The notes under the pieces: generated by a model
Databases searched by the model: none
Seen by the model: only the letters and a program-made list of their open reading frames with translations
What the model was told of the DNA's origin: nothing
In this document: piece by piece, positions 47,112-61,800 of the stretch
How positions within the stretch are numbered: position 1 is the first letter of the stretch
How the letters are laid out: every line of letters starts with the position of its first letter
Translations under genes and position numbers: made by a program
DNA from: Paramecium tetraurelia
Lineage: Eukaryota > Ciliophora > Oligohymenophorea > Peniculida > Parameciidae
Assembly: GCF_000165425.1 (NCBI RefSeq)
Contig: NW_001799177.1
Location: 558,001-622,000 of the forward strand
Length of the DNA: 64,000 nucleotides
Direction of reading: 5' to 3'

Positions 47112-48016
47112 TCATTATTTCTTAGGCAACAACCCTACATATACACTTCTATAAAATTCGGAAGCCAAGGAAGCTCCAGAAAAAGGTCCGAAAATGTAAA
47201 TCCATATGTTAATTAATCTATCCCAATTGCCATCTTATAAAGACTCAAAGATTCCCAAACCTACACCCATAGCTGGATTTAAACACCCTTTTATAATAGT
47301 AAAATTAACCTCCAGTGTGATATGTCAGAATTCTTCCAAAGTATAAAGCAGTGGCAATTATTCCTATACCAATTAGATTATTATCTGTCAATTAAGTTTA
47401 TGGATGAACCTAGATGTGTATAAATAAGCAAAAGATGAAAGTTCCAAGAGCCTAGATAATCTATAAAGAGTGTTACTTCTCCACAAAAGTCGGCTATCAT
47501 CCATTCTATGGGTTAGGTTGCTATGTATGGTGATGTAACTCTGCCAACAATAACAAATGCTGCCAAAGCTCCAGCTATTGCTCCACCTACTTAAGCTGCC
47601 CAATAGACTCTCATTGTGAAAGCGCTGATTTCATTAGAACTATAGAAGGACATTGAGACAGCTGGATTTACATGTCCCCCTGTGATTTTACCAATCAAAA
47701 ATATTGCACCAAATAGATAAACACTTAGCATTACATCATTTCCTCTTGAGCATACAATTCCATATGCAAAAAATGCTGTTCCTAAAGCTTCCCAGATTAA
47801 GATTCTTATTAATTCACTGTAGGGTTTGTCATCGATTGTGTTTTTTAATCTTGTTTCCAAAATTTCAATCTTTTTCAATAATTCTTCCTTTTATGGATCT
47901 TTGGATTCGAATTATTCTTCTGATGGTGGAGGACTCTATTACTTTTATTTTTGATATTGTTAAGCATATGATTGAGGCTCATCTTCAATGTGTTACAATA
48001 GCTTCTCTTATGACAT
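47112..48016 (-). CDS. Aquaporin / MIP-family channel
   Basis: About 285 residues with introns at 47452-47476 and 47288-47309. A 50-residue Gln/Glu/Pro-rich cytoplasmic N-terminus precedes six hydrophobic segments. The two pore loops are present: GGHVNPAVSMS and CLNPAMGVGLG. The second lacks the Arg that usually follows NPA (Met instead), which would widen or alter the selectivity filter. The start of helix one (IWEALGTAFFAYG) carries the family Glu. It should be a membrane channel for water or small solutes; altered filter makes glycerol or ammonia transport possible. Confidence 0.92.
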
Positions 48017-48055
48017 TTTATTAATAAATAAATTATTTATTGTTAAAATTATAAC

Positions 48056-49921
48056 TCAAATCATGGTTTTAATATTTTCTGTGTCCAATTACTTTTATTC
48101 TCTGTTAGAATATTCTTCAATTTACTTTTCATCTTAATCACTTAATTTTTGATATAATCTCTTTCTGCATATTAATAGAGTAATAAATAATATCAAGATC
48201 ATTGATACTAAAATTATTACAACTAAAATAAAATAGGATTAATGTTCTTCATACATCAAAACGCTAACTCCTTCAAAACTGAAATTTGCCTATACTTAAC
48301 AATATTTAAATTGATTTTAAACTTAATCTTTTAATGATGGACAAACAGTAGAATTTAAAGTTAGCGAATAATACTATTGTTATTTGTGTAAATGATTACT
48401 TCTATTTTAGGTTCGAAAGCAGTGCAAAGTACCCAAGGAGGTATTAATCTGATTCTAAACAAACTCACTTCATTCTCTGAAATGCCAACCAAGAAGGTTT
48501 CTGTATAGGTCAAGTTTACTTTGCTCAATATTCCATCTTCAAAGGCTTTCCCATTGAACAATTATTATTTCCAAGGAGGATTCAATTCATCCACTTAGAT
48601 CAAATCAATATCAGAGAAATAAAATTATTCATGTTAAGCATCAAAATCTTTGTAAACAGAGTGATATATAACTTAATGCAAGCGATCAGAACCAACGAAT
48701 AAAACAAACAAATTTCCAACGTAAACGTCATATACATCCTATCCAAATTAATGAATTTAATTGAAGTAATATTATTCCAGTTTAAAATCAATAAATATCT
48801 CTAATGCATATTATAATGAGTCTTCAGTTTGAGCTAAAATGAACATGGTGTTTCTGTGAAAATCAAATGTATCTCCTCCTTTAATATAAATATACATATT
48901 GTTCTCTGAGAAAGATTAGGTTTATTTATTGAAATTATAGATATGAACTCCCAATCGTTCATTTAGAATGAAGAGATAATTGGAAGTTTCATCCATTTTG
49001 GCTTACTTTAAGTTTGTTAATCCGTTGGGTAATATATTTGTAATTAATTCTAAATCTCCATTCGGATTCATTTTATAGACATCAACTCCTGCTGTTGGAT
49101 AAGTTATAAATAACAATTCATTTTCATCACTGAAAAATATGTGATTGATTGTTTCATTTTTCAGATTGAATAATTTAGAAATTGAAACCATGTTTTCACT
49201 ACAATAATTTACATAACTTACTCGATTTAATTATAGGAGAATTATAAAACTCCGTGCTCACTTATTATAAAACAAAAAATTTGTCCTCCTTATTTCAAGT
49301 ATTGACTACACAACAGTTCCGAGTTTAGTAATTAAGACTTTCCATTTATATTATCAAACTCCTTCTTCAATTCCACTATTTAATACTATGTAAAGTCTAT
49401 AATATCATAATTTTATTTATCGTAATCTATCTTCATGATAAACAATTTAAAATCACTCCTCAAAATAAATACAAAATAATTTGCAGCATAAACTGAAGTG
49501 ATTATTCCTTGAAGGGTTTCAGGGGTTTCAAATGGCAGACGAGGAGTTGTATTAAATAATTGTTATTATGCTATCTTTCTTGAGTATGGATGGCATCCTT
49601 AACTGAAATTGCCATCTATTGATTATGCTAAAGGAATCTCATTATTGCCTCCCGATTTCAATGACATAGAGTATGTGCCATAATAACTAATTATTCTTAA
49701 TAATACTTAGCATATTGAAATAAAATGGACTAGTTTAAATTAGCCATGTAATTGTAATCTTATATGGTTTCTTTTATGACATCTGTTTTTGGATTGAGAA
49801 ATCTGCTTGATTTAGCACCCGATGCAGAACACACCAGAAAAATAATATAAATCATAAAGATAAATAATAATGATTATAATTATTTAGTGAGGCCTTATCT
49901 TGATTCAACCAATACTTTCAT
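48056..49921 (-). CDS. Single-pass membrane protein with a large lumenal beta-rich domain
   Basis: About 598 residues with introns at 49687-49706, 49199-49221 and 48374-48399. An N-terminal hydrophobic stretch (LLFIFMIYIIFLVCSASG) acts as a signal. The body alternates beta strands in a propeller-like rhythm (HIFFSDENELLFITYPTAG, NYLFILNERLGVHIYNF). One C-terminal membrane helix follows (YFILVVIILVSMILILFITL) with a short basic/acidic tail (CRKRLYQKLSDQDEK). Conserved cysteines lie just before the helix. No family recognised; a receptor or adhesion role is only a guess. Confidence 0.75.
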
Positions 49922-50460
49922 ATTTTATCATTTCATGACATTTCCGCCTTATCAAAAATGAGAAATTATTTTCTTAAAATTCATTCCATCAGTTCAAAAA
50001 TCAAATAGAAATACCTATAATTGAAATATAATTAATCTTTATATATATATATAATGATAACTACTTTTATTCTGCTAATTCATATCATATGTGAATATAA
50101 AACATAAAATTGAGTATCAAATCATTTTAATATTACTTCATTATACTATCCAGACTAATTTTATTTGAAAGTGGAGATAACGGATATTCAAAATTTATTC
50201 ATAATATTCATTAAAGAAAATTGTTTCAAAACTTTTGAATTTATTCTATTTTCAAATGTAAAATTAACAATTAGTATAATTGAGATATAACCATCGATTG
50301 CTGTGAGAATTATTAATATCTTTTATATTCATATTAATGGTTTCTCTTTCCTTAATTAAAAAGAAAGGAAGATAAAATTATAAAATAGAATTCGTTTGTT
50401 ATGGTTATTCTAAGACTATTTTATTTTGAAATTCTAATTAATACATAAGTTAAATTTCTT
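49922..50460. other. Intergenic region, nothing recognised
   Basis: AT-rich spacer with a short (TA)n stretch near 50040-50053 and a small inverted repeat TTTCCTT...AAGGAA near 50350. No gene or RNA recognised. Confidence 0.5.
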
Positions 50461-51558
<1,098 letters not shown>

Positions 51559-51710
51559 TATTATTAATATTTATATGAAATATATACATAAATTCAAGTA
51601 TTTCTTTTATAAATTTTATATAAGTGATTCACAATTTATTATTATTGTGGATGATACATATTAGTTAATGTCCTAAATTCATTGTTAAGACTAAATAGAT
51701 AAATTTTGAA

Positions 51711-52130
51711 ATGGAAAACTAAATAATTTATATGTAAAAAATAGATTCATATTTATTTTTCAATTCATACATCAATAACCATACAAATTTCGATTTAATT
51801 GAGGGAGAATTTGAATCCTCTATTTATTGTATTCCATCAGAATTCTTTATTTTAGAAATAGAAAATTCAAGAATAATAAATAATTTCTTATCTTATCTTT
51901 TATTCTAATAAAGGAAATTATTATTAAATTCATTATTAAAACGAATTAATAAAAGATGACAATCAGCTTGTACTCATATGAAAAATAAGGAGAAACTAAG
52001 AAAAAACGATCTTAATTATTATATTTTGAAAATCTTATATGAAGGGAGTTCATTATTTGTTAGAATTTAAAACTTATTTATACGTTCTTTTTTATATATT
52101 TTTAATAATATAAATGGCAAAAGAAATTGA
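51711..52130 (+). CDS. Putative short gene or relic upstream of VPS13
   Basis: From ATG 51711 an 82-residue frame (MENQIIYMQKIDSYLFF, LIEGEFESSIYCIPSEF) ends at TGA 51957-51959. The next frame continues coding-like through a possible 20-base intron (EKLRKNDLNYYILKILYEGS) and runs 17 bases into the VPS13 start. The two parts are one base out of frame and no usual-length intron joins them. Probably a damaged or mis-assembled small gene; chance is possible. Confidence 0.4.
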
Positions 52131-55100
52131 GGAATATTTTGTAAAGAGACTTTAAACCTATCTATTAGAATATCTCTAAGATTTTTCACAAAATAATATG
52201 GCAAAAGTAAATAAATCAACTTATGTTCAAAGTTTTCTTTAGGCATTTCTTCTAATATTGTTTTGAAGAACTTATAAATTAAGAAATAAGCATTACTAAA
52301 TTTTTCATTTCCAATGTACATAATAGATGGAAAAATAAGTTAAATTACAATTAATGTATTAGAGAGTAAATATTTTAGATGCCTCTGAATTACAAGGCCT
52401 AATAGCCAGAAATGATTGTTGAAGGAATAGACTTACAGGTATGCACAATATAAGAAGCGAATCTATTTGTTTCAAATAAAGACTAGCAAAGCTAATAGGG
52501 AGTGGAGAATTTGAAGCAACATAAATTAAAAATTTGGGAGGAATAAATGGCGAAGTATTTTGAATAGCTTTCTCCTCCCAATTGGATTCAAAAAATAGTA
52601 GATGGAATTTACAATAACATGTCTGTGTAAGTGAAATCATTTTATTTACGATTTTATAATTATTCAATTTTTGGTTGTGAAACATAGTTAAAAATAAGAG
52701 CTGACATATATATAAAAGCAACAGATAAACAATTTCAATAGAAATTTAATGGCGATGTGAACACAATTTATAAATTAATTGAAATTAAAAAGTTAGGAAT
52801 TATGTATGTGAAGGCATCTAAGAGAAAAGAAGAATAGTAATTATTAAGTCCAATAGATATTTCAATTAAATTAATTATCAATAAGAATTAAGATGAGTAA
52901 GGTAAACCATTCCAAAATTTAACAATTAATATAGATACTCCTGTCATATTCTAATTAAATAAGGAATCTAAAAATTATTTGCTAAAATTAAATGAAGTTT
53001 TATAGAATCTGGAAATTGTTTAAGATAATTTTCATTTTCGACCAAAATGCGAAGTAAAGAATAACTACGGAGAGTGGTGGAAATACTTAATCAATGCAGT
53101 AATGTAAAATTAGAAGAATCACAAATTAGACTTAGGATATTCATCAAGAAGATTAGTGTTAATGAAGAGATATATAGAATTATATAAAAGAAAGTAAACA
53201 ATAATTTTAGTGCCTTGGTTGACATGTTGGACAATTTAGGATGAGACAAAATTCAAAAAATGTGAAGAGTAAATGTCATTAAAAGATTTATTGAAATATA
53301 GAGAATGGGCATTTTAGGAGATTAGAATAGAGGCGAAGAGATATTATAATTCTTCTAAAGAGGGATAAAATAAGCAAAATGCAAAGCCTATGCTTGAATT
53401 ATGGACAAATACTATTAATGATCAATTTGTTTTGAAAGAATAGAAAAAGAGAGATGATGATGTACCAATTGAATTGGAAGATGACGAGAAAATTAATTTG
53501 TATGAAATTCTTGAACGAGATAAGACTTAAGTTCTTTCAAGTTATTTAAAAGGTTAAAATAATGATCCTGATTAAATTAAAACCCAGATTTATCTTAGTG
53601 TTCATTCAATCTTTTTAATTATTTTAGAATGTCGTCCAGCTAATGTTGCATAATATTGTCCTAAAAATACTAAAATATTTTCATTTTGTCAATGTAAAAA
53701 ATGTATTCAACTAATTAAAAAGCCATAGATGGATAAATAGAAAACATCTTCTTTTAATCAAAATAATTCAATATCTGAAGTTGTTAAACAAACCTAAAGA
53801 TAGAATGATGATGGATCATTTCATACTGCAAAAGAAATTGATAGTTTTTATGAAGAAATTGAAGATTTATAGAAGGATGACTTCCAATTTTCTTAAGATT
53901 TAAGCTAGGATTAGAGGAATAACAATTCTTAATTAAAATAGAATTTTGATTTCAATCGAACCAACAAATTAATTTTAATTGTTAGTTTAATAGGAATTAA
54001 GGTTCCCGTTTCTATTTATTAAAATGGTAGATTGAAAACAAATGAAAATGAGAATTCCACAATAGTAATAGGTGAAATTAAAATATTAGCATCAGGCATG
54101 GTTCCAAAATTAATGGAATTTTAGAACAAATATAATGAAAATACTGAAAGTCAGTCACCTTTATTTAAAAAGAAAGACAATCCTTAGAAATAAAAAGGCG
54201 ATGACAATTTCGATCAAAAATAATTTAGTTATTCAAGAGTCAGAGTCAGCGAATTTGTTAATGATGTTTTTGAAGTTTCAGTGACAAAGGATTAATCATT
54301 TTTCTAAGGTAGTGACATTTGCTTTGAAACATTCTGTGAGTTCTTAAGTCAAAATTAAATGAATAATGTTTCATGCTTTTTAATAGATTATGAAAATGAT
54401 AAACATGGATTTTAAGATTTCGGAACTGAATAGTTTAAGAATTATGATAAATACTTTGTCGTTAATGATAAGGAGGAAAAAGATGAGGTTGATGAATCTA
54501 TGTTGTTGCATGTAATTAAGTAATAAAAGAATGAGAATAAGTGGGCCTTCCTCAAATAAGCTGCTTTGTAAATTTATGATAGATCAAGTTAATATGAAAA
54601 TGATAATTAATGGATAGGCTGTTTAAATAAACAGAAATTTTTAGAAGAAGTCCATACCAAACTTATAGATATCATTAAAAAATCATTGTTTGCACCTTTT
54701 CTAGAAGAATTTGGGGATAAAGTTATTCCATTATGTATCATAAATCTGAAAGATAAACTTACATTCCCTGCTGATTCTAAAAGTTATAATTTATCTATTT
54801 CATTATATTTAGAAGGAGATCAATCGGATTATAAAATATCTCCTCAAAATGAGAAAAGAAAAAAGGTTTCATCGTAATAAACCCTGGATGAACAATCTAA
54901 TGAATAAATTTCAATTATACTCCAGAAGTTTTCTATATTTATTTCATCAAAAAGTCTGAGCTCTTTGCTTGACTTTTCTTAAAGCATGGATAAGACTTCC
55001 TTGAGTTAAGGATAATTATATGTCACCTAAGATCATAAACTCTTGGAATGTATTTTAAAGTCTAAGCCATTAGGATAAGAAAATACAAAACCTCCTGGTA

Positions 55101-58100
55101 TGAAATTCTCTATTTAATTTGTTGATAAACTTAAAATTAGAATTGTATCTGATCAGATATCTAACATTATTAAAACGGAATTAAAGTTTTAAATTAAAAA
55201 TTTTAGATATTCAACTGTGAAAATTGATGATTTATTTTAAAATATTGTAAATAAATCTGGATAAACTTTGTATTAATAACATTATAAATATTTTTCTGCT
55301 TATAGATTAACAATAGAATAATTCAAAATTGCGCATAAATATTTTTCATAAGACTATAAAAACAAAAATGAAGAATTAAGAAATTATGAGAAAGAATAGC
55401 AAACTGATGACAAAAAGTCTGGGTTATCCTCAGGTAAATTCCCTTTTTCCAAATAAACATCACAATAATAATCTCAATCTGCTGATTAAAAGAGCCAACA
55501 AAAAGGTTAAAAAAATCAATAATAATAACCAAAATCAAGAGATCCTATGTTCCATATCAAAGGAATCAAATAAACCATTTTGAAAACGTAAATAGTAGCA
55601 CTTAAATTTTAAGCCAATATTGAAAATCACGCCTTATTGACAGATTCTAAATTATATGTTTAAATTCCATTCTTAAATTTGAGGATAAATGATTCCTGCA
55701 TTAGTTTCATTGAATTACTTTTGATCTTAAAAAATAATATCAAAGTTAAATAAACACCTTAATAAAAACATAAAATAGGGTAAGATAGTCTTTTAAAGGC
55801 TGAGTTAGATACTTTATTTCATGATCACAAGGAGTAAAGTTCAGATTGTAAGCATTGTATCTTAAAATATAGAAAAACAGTAGAATTAACAAATATTTTA
55901 TTTGGAGTCATATCAGAAATTACCAAAAGTGCAGATGTTCCTTGCTGGTTCCATATTCTACATAATGAATGTCAAAAACTTGGAAATAGTTCAAATTTAT
56001 CAGTCAGACATAAAAAAGAATAAGGAATTAAAATTACATTCTAGAGTACATAGAAAGCATCCAATCATGGATAATATAAATCTATCTTAGCTTTCCCAAT
56101 ACTCGTTATCACTAGAGATATAGGATACTTCAAGGATAATATTATGATTCATTGTTCAGCTTCTAAATTTAAGGAATCAGGTATAAGTACTAGCAAATCA
56201 AGATTTGATTAAGAAAATGAAATTAATTAATTTGAAAAATAAAATTAAAAAGATATTTCTTCTTAAAAAGGGTAATCTGCTTAAAAAAAAGAAGCCAATT
56301 AAGCAAGTACATAAGAAAAGTAAATGAAAGAAACTAATTATGTTTTGGTTTAGCCTGCTCTTAAAGTAAAAGAACCACTTTTATTTTGGTAAAAGTTGGA
56401 TGATAAATTTATATTCTACTGTAGAAGCAACGAAAAGGATATGTTTAGATTAGATTATTCAAAAGAATATGAAGATAAATCATTAGAAATTAATAGTTTA
56501 ATCCAAGATGATGATTAAATGAGACTAAATGACCCAAATCTTTATATATTACTCTATTATAATAAACCACTCAGGACAGAACTAATCTAAAATAAAGAGA
56601 ATTTCTAAAGAAATGAAAAGAATTCAAAAAAAAAAATATTTTTTTCTTTGTAAATGATCAAAGCTATATTTCAAAATCAACATGCCGCTTGCAATGTTTT
56701 AACTACTTTCTAAAATATTAACAAAATTTAATCAATTTTAAAGAAAGTATAGGATATTGTCAATTATGGTTATAAATTAGATGAAAATGTAGAGAAGCAA
56801 TAATTATAAGATAGTCCTATTAAATTATTAGATGAAATGATTGTCTCAGCTAATATTTCAAATATATATTTAAAGTCTAATGAATCATTCTTTAAATTAT
56901 CGTAATTCAAAGTCATATTGAATCTAGAATATATGAGTCAAATTTCCAACAATGCAAAATCAAGTTTTCATAAGAAGAATTCATCAAGCATAGTGAATTA
57001 AGAAGTATTCTCAAAGGTTAAAAGTAATATCACTTAAGTTTTCCCTACTGATGATCTAATAATAGTAAAGTGTCATTCAATTATATTGAATTTTAATATG
57101 GTTTCAATAATAGATGTTAAATTGATTCATGTTTAAAAGTTTTCAGATGCATTATAATTATAAGTTGAAGAAATTAAAATAAGTATTACAAACAATTTAA
57201 GTAAATAAAAAGAGAATTTATTAACTATGCCTAAAAGAGATAGACTAACATAAACTAAAACAGGAATTCAGCAAGAGACAAAGAAATTTGAAAAACCTTT
57301 GGCGATTTGTATTAAGTTAGAATTTTAGAATCTAAATCCAAAAATTAACATCTCTGTTCATTAAGGTTAAATTTAATTGTCTTAGTAGAGGGTTTCTGAT
57401 TTATTAATAGGATTGAACAGTTTTTATCTTTTAAATATAGAAGAGTCAATTAATTTAAGGCAACATCTATTAAAATACATATTCCTATAAGAATTAGAAA
57501 TTATGGGAAATGATCAACCAAAAGTTATTAATCTATTTATATAGGACAAACTGTAGAGGTAATAGAAGTTGAGTTTTATTTTGGAATTGAAGATAGAAGA
57601 ATTTTAAGTTGTGCTATAAGAAAAAGATAAGGAGTTTTTCTTTTTTGAGTTTCATCAAATTTCAATGAAGAAAAAATTAATTAAGAATTAGAGTTAAAGG
57701 TTAATGATTTAGAATTGAAACCATAACCTTCTTAAGGAGAGAATGTTCATTATCCTAATTTAATTAAATAGAATGGACATTAAGCAATGAAAATTTTATT
57801 AGAAAATAATATTATCCATTTAGAGAATGTGCAATTTTTTATGATTTCCAGATTCTTAAATGAATTAGATGCATTTAAATCAGAGGTTGAAAAAATAATA
57901 TAAAAAAATAAGGATGAATTATTAGAAAAGTATCAAAGTGATTTTGAATTCTAAATGCAATTAAAATAATAGGAAAATTTTGAGCTCAATAAAGAATAGT
58001 TCAATTATTAAGTTCTAATAAAGAATTCTTAAATAATTGTTCCATAATCTTCTTCTGATAAGAATTAGGTGAAGATTTTATTTGATTATGCAGATGTAAA

Positions 58101-58795
58101 GGTTAAAAAGGAAAAGAAATTATCTAAGATTCCAGAAATACAGGACGATAAAATTGAAGTCTTGTAATAACAGAAATTATTAGTGGATTATGAGGATAAA
58201 TATACGAAGATTTCTGAAAAATAATTAGAATTTTAAGAGATTTATATCACTGAAATAAAAGCAAATTTCAGAATGGTTGAAGTCGATTACGAAATGTATT
58301 GTGATTAAGATGATTAAAATTCAATTAAGGGCAATTTATTAGATGCAGGTAATAATTGAATTAATAAATTATTTAGATAGTGTTGAAGTCGAAATGAATT
58401 TACCAAGCTTTGAACAATTTCTAGGGATAAGTGGATGGAAATATAAAGATAGCTGCATTATTAAACCTAAAAACTTAAAAATGAAATTGGATTTGGGCAA
58501 ACTGATGAAAGTTTAGAGCTATATTGATCAAAACTTATCTGAAAAGTCAAGTCTTTTTGAATTTCATAAATCTTCTCTTTAAAAAATTAACTTTGATGTA
58601 ATTTAATATCATATAATTTAGCTTGATTTATTTTCAACAGAAGCATCTTTGACTAGATATGGATAGGTGGAATAAGATAAATTGGAGAAACATAAAAATG
58701 CTAAATTATATGAAACTTAAAAACACAGGTAGAGTAAGTAGTTTAATACTCATAATCAGACAAAATAAATGAAGAAATAAAATTATGATTCTTGA
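52114..58795 (+). CDS. VPS13: VPS13-like bridge lipid-transfer protein (chorein N-terminal domain)
   Basis: About 2194 residues with introns at 52207-52232, 52356-52378, 57693-57712 and 58349-58376. The chorein start is clear once spliced: YFVKRLQTYLLEYLQDF, KFSLGISSNIVLKNLQIKKQ, FPMYIIDGKISQITINMPL and PEMIVEGIDLQV. Next come NWIQKIVDGIYNNMSVQVKS and GEWWKYLINAVM, both typical of VPS13. The rest is a long series of hydrophobic beta stretches that would form the lipid groove. VPS13 proteins move phospholipids at organelle contact sites. It is shorter than the 3000-plus residues of most VPS13 proteins, and I see no clear C-terminal ATG2/PH-type domain. ATG2 is the alternative. Confidence 0.85.
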
Positions 58796-58846
58796 TTATG
58801 AATTATAAAATATTTATTTAATAATAATTATCTTATATATATTAAT

Positions 58847-61800
58847 ATGCCAGAGTTGTTTATTCCTGTTTATTTCGGCTCATTTGACTTTTAAAATCAT
58901 TTTATTACAGCATGGGCTGATGATTTAGATAAAAAGAGGATTGCCACAGGTTCAATAAATGGAGACATCATCATTTGGGAATTTGACAATTTCATTTTAA
59001 AACCACTTATAAAGTCAACACCACATTTAATATACAGAGTAGGAGGAGTCACAGCATTATAAATAATGAGAAGACCATTTGCTGAATTCTAGGATAGCAA
59101 TATGAATTGTGCAATAGCAATTCATTAAGATAAGAGGATTAGAATTTTGAGTATGTTAGATGGCAAATAAATTTTAATTTCAGATCATGATTAATTTCCA
59201 TATACAAAATAAATAACTCAAATCTACCCAATTGGTGATCGAACAAGTAGATATATAAGTTGTTTTGGTGAAGGAACAGCTCTTTACATATATGATTTAT
59301 GGAAAATGTGTTGCAGCAAAATATTTTAGATTCAGGATGAATTTGATCAACCAAGATTTACCATTTTTACATCTATTGGAGCAGACTTTGCTGTCATTGG
59401 TATTATTTGATCATATTCAAGATAGCAAATGCAGAGTCTACAAAATTGATACATCAGCATATAAGAAAACTGAAAGATAAAATTATTTAAAGTATATTGA
59501 AAAGAAAGCATAAGAAAAAAAGAAAAATGGAATAAAAAAATCGTTGATTAGGATGTCTTCTAGTTTTTCTTTAAAAGGATTGCCTTAAAGTAAAATAATC
59601 AATACAGTTTACAACACTAAATCATAGATCATGTACATTGTTTATTCAAAATCAATATATGTTGTGAATTCTCCGTTTAAAGAAACAGAACAATAGAGGG
59701 AAATGTTCTCAATATAATCTTCTACAAACTTGATTAAATTTAGAAATGTGCATTTATTTAAAAGTCAAAATAAAACTATGATAGTTATTGAATAGTTGAA
59801 TGGACACACTAGTTTCATTTATGAGAAAGATATTCAAGACATAATAAGTTTAATATCTAAAAGTTATAATTAGTGTATAACTCTGGATTTTAATGGATTT
59901 AGTTTTTCAAAATAAAGTTAATCATACTAAGGTTAACTCTTATTATTAGTTAATTAATAATTGACACCAATCTAAGTTTCTAAATATTTTTTCTAAAAGA
60001 TCATCTACACAATTAATAATTTATTATTTAGATAAAATGGATGCATTATTGAAATTTATATACCAGATTCGATTAATTATGAGGATTTTCGTATTTGCAG
60101 TCTCTAATAGGATAATTTGTTTGACATAAAATTATTATCAGAAGGATTTATGCTTTTCTTGCATTCTTAATCAAGATTTATAAATGAAAACAAATAATTT
60201 GAAATTGCAGATTTACCCAAAAAACTTATAGATCTATCAATTTTTGAGCAAAATGACATTTTAAAATCTCTAAATGAAAACTTGCCGATTGAAATTTAAG
60301 AGTAATTAAATTAAATTCAGAACATTTCTATTTATACAATTGGTTTATATAATAAAACAGATCTATTCGCCATCTTTGGAACAGAATAAGGGTAAATCTT
60401 TTTAATTCCATTCTTTTATGAAAAGAATAAAAGATGGAATATTTATGTTAACAAGGAATTTGAAAAAAACATAATATTTTTGAAATTTATCAAAAATTCC
60501 ATTTTTGCTGTGGATCAAACATTAAAATTAAAAGTTTTTAGTCTATCAAGCATATTTGGTAAATTTGATAATCAGTCTGCTGATTTTTTTTCAACCTATT
60601 AAACAATTTTACCATCAAACATAAAGTAAGTGATCTAAATTAGATAATTGTTTTAAGAGTCGAGCAATAGCACTTTTTCAAATAATGATGCCCTTATTGT
60701 TAAAAGAAAGTTAGCTAAACATTTTGTGGCTTTATTGTTGGAAGATGATTCTATCGTCATATATCATACAATATTGAATGTTAAGAAGTTCTCCTTTCAT
60801 AATTAATTTAAGATAAATAAAGGATAGGTGAAATTATATTATGTACCACATTTATTGATATTTCTATTTTCAAAAGGAGTTGAAGTTTCAGTGTGGTCAA
60901 TGGAGAAAGGATCTTTTGAGAGAATGATAAATATACAATAATTGTAAGAGTATTTGAATATTGATACACTTTTAACATAGAAGTTGTCATAAATGATCAA
61001 TTTATATGATTTCAAATCATTCAAAACTGATTAAGTATCTTAATTTGATCTTTTAGAATATTCAAATAGGAGTTATTAGATTTAATACAATTATTCATAA
61101 GAGTTGAAACAAACATCTCCATAATATTTTTATGATTTTTTTGGAACCTTAAACAAAATATAATAAAATACTTTTGAATTTGATGAAATTTTACATATTC
61201 TTTCATATGAAGACTAAGCAATTAGTTATAGAAATAAATCAATAACTATATTTGAACCTTAAGAGATGGGTGATATGTTTCTATTGTATAAGATTTATTT
61301 AAAATAATTCAAATCTACATTATAATTTGATAGAGTAAATAAGTTATATAAATAATAAAAAGAACAAAGAAGACTAGATTCTAGTTCTTCTTATTATTTA
61401 ATATGGTTTGATTGTAAAAAGAATATTGAATTAATAAAATACTCAATGGAAAATACAGCATCTTTAAAGATCCCATTTACTTATGTCCATTTTTATCATA
61501 CATTGAATTTAGTACCTATTTTTAAATGTTAATTTGGTCTATAAGGAATGGCAGAAGGATTTTCAAGATTGATTCAGTCTAATAATTATTAAATTAGTGG
61601 ATTAATGTCTACTTAATACAGCATAGCAGCAGCATTATGCTTAAGGCAAATAAAAAGTAGATTTTAGATCTCTGAAATTAATAATTCTACAAGTTTATTA
61701 AGTTTATCTAGATATAGTCTTGACAACTCAAAAGATATTATTGAAATTTCTTGTTAATTGATCTCATAGCAAATAAAGAAAATGGATAGTTTTTGTAATG

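Noticed and set aside
52067..52321. 84-codon minus-strand open frame upstream of VPS13
   Set aside because: It looked protein-like at first, but splicing the plus strand through two introns gives a clean VPS13 N-terminus over the same bases.
52359..52721. 120-codon minus-strand open frame
   Set aside because: Antisense of conserved VPS13 exon sequence.
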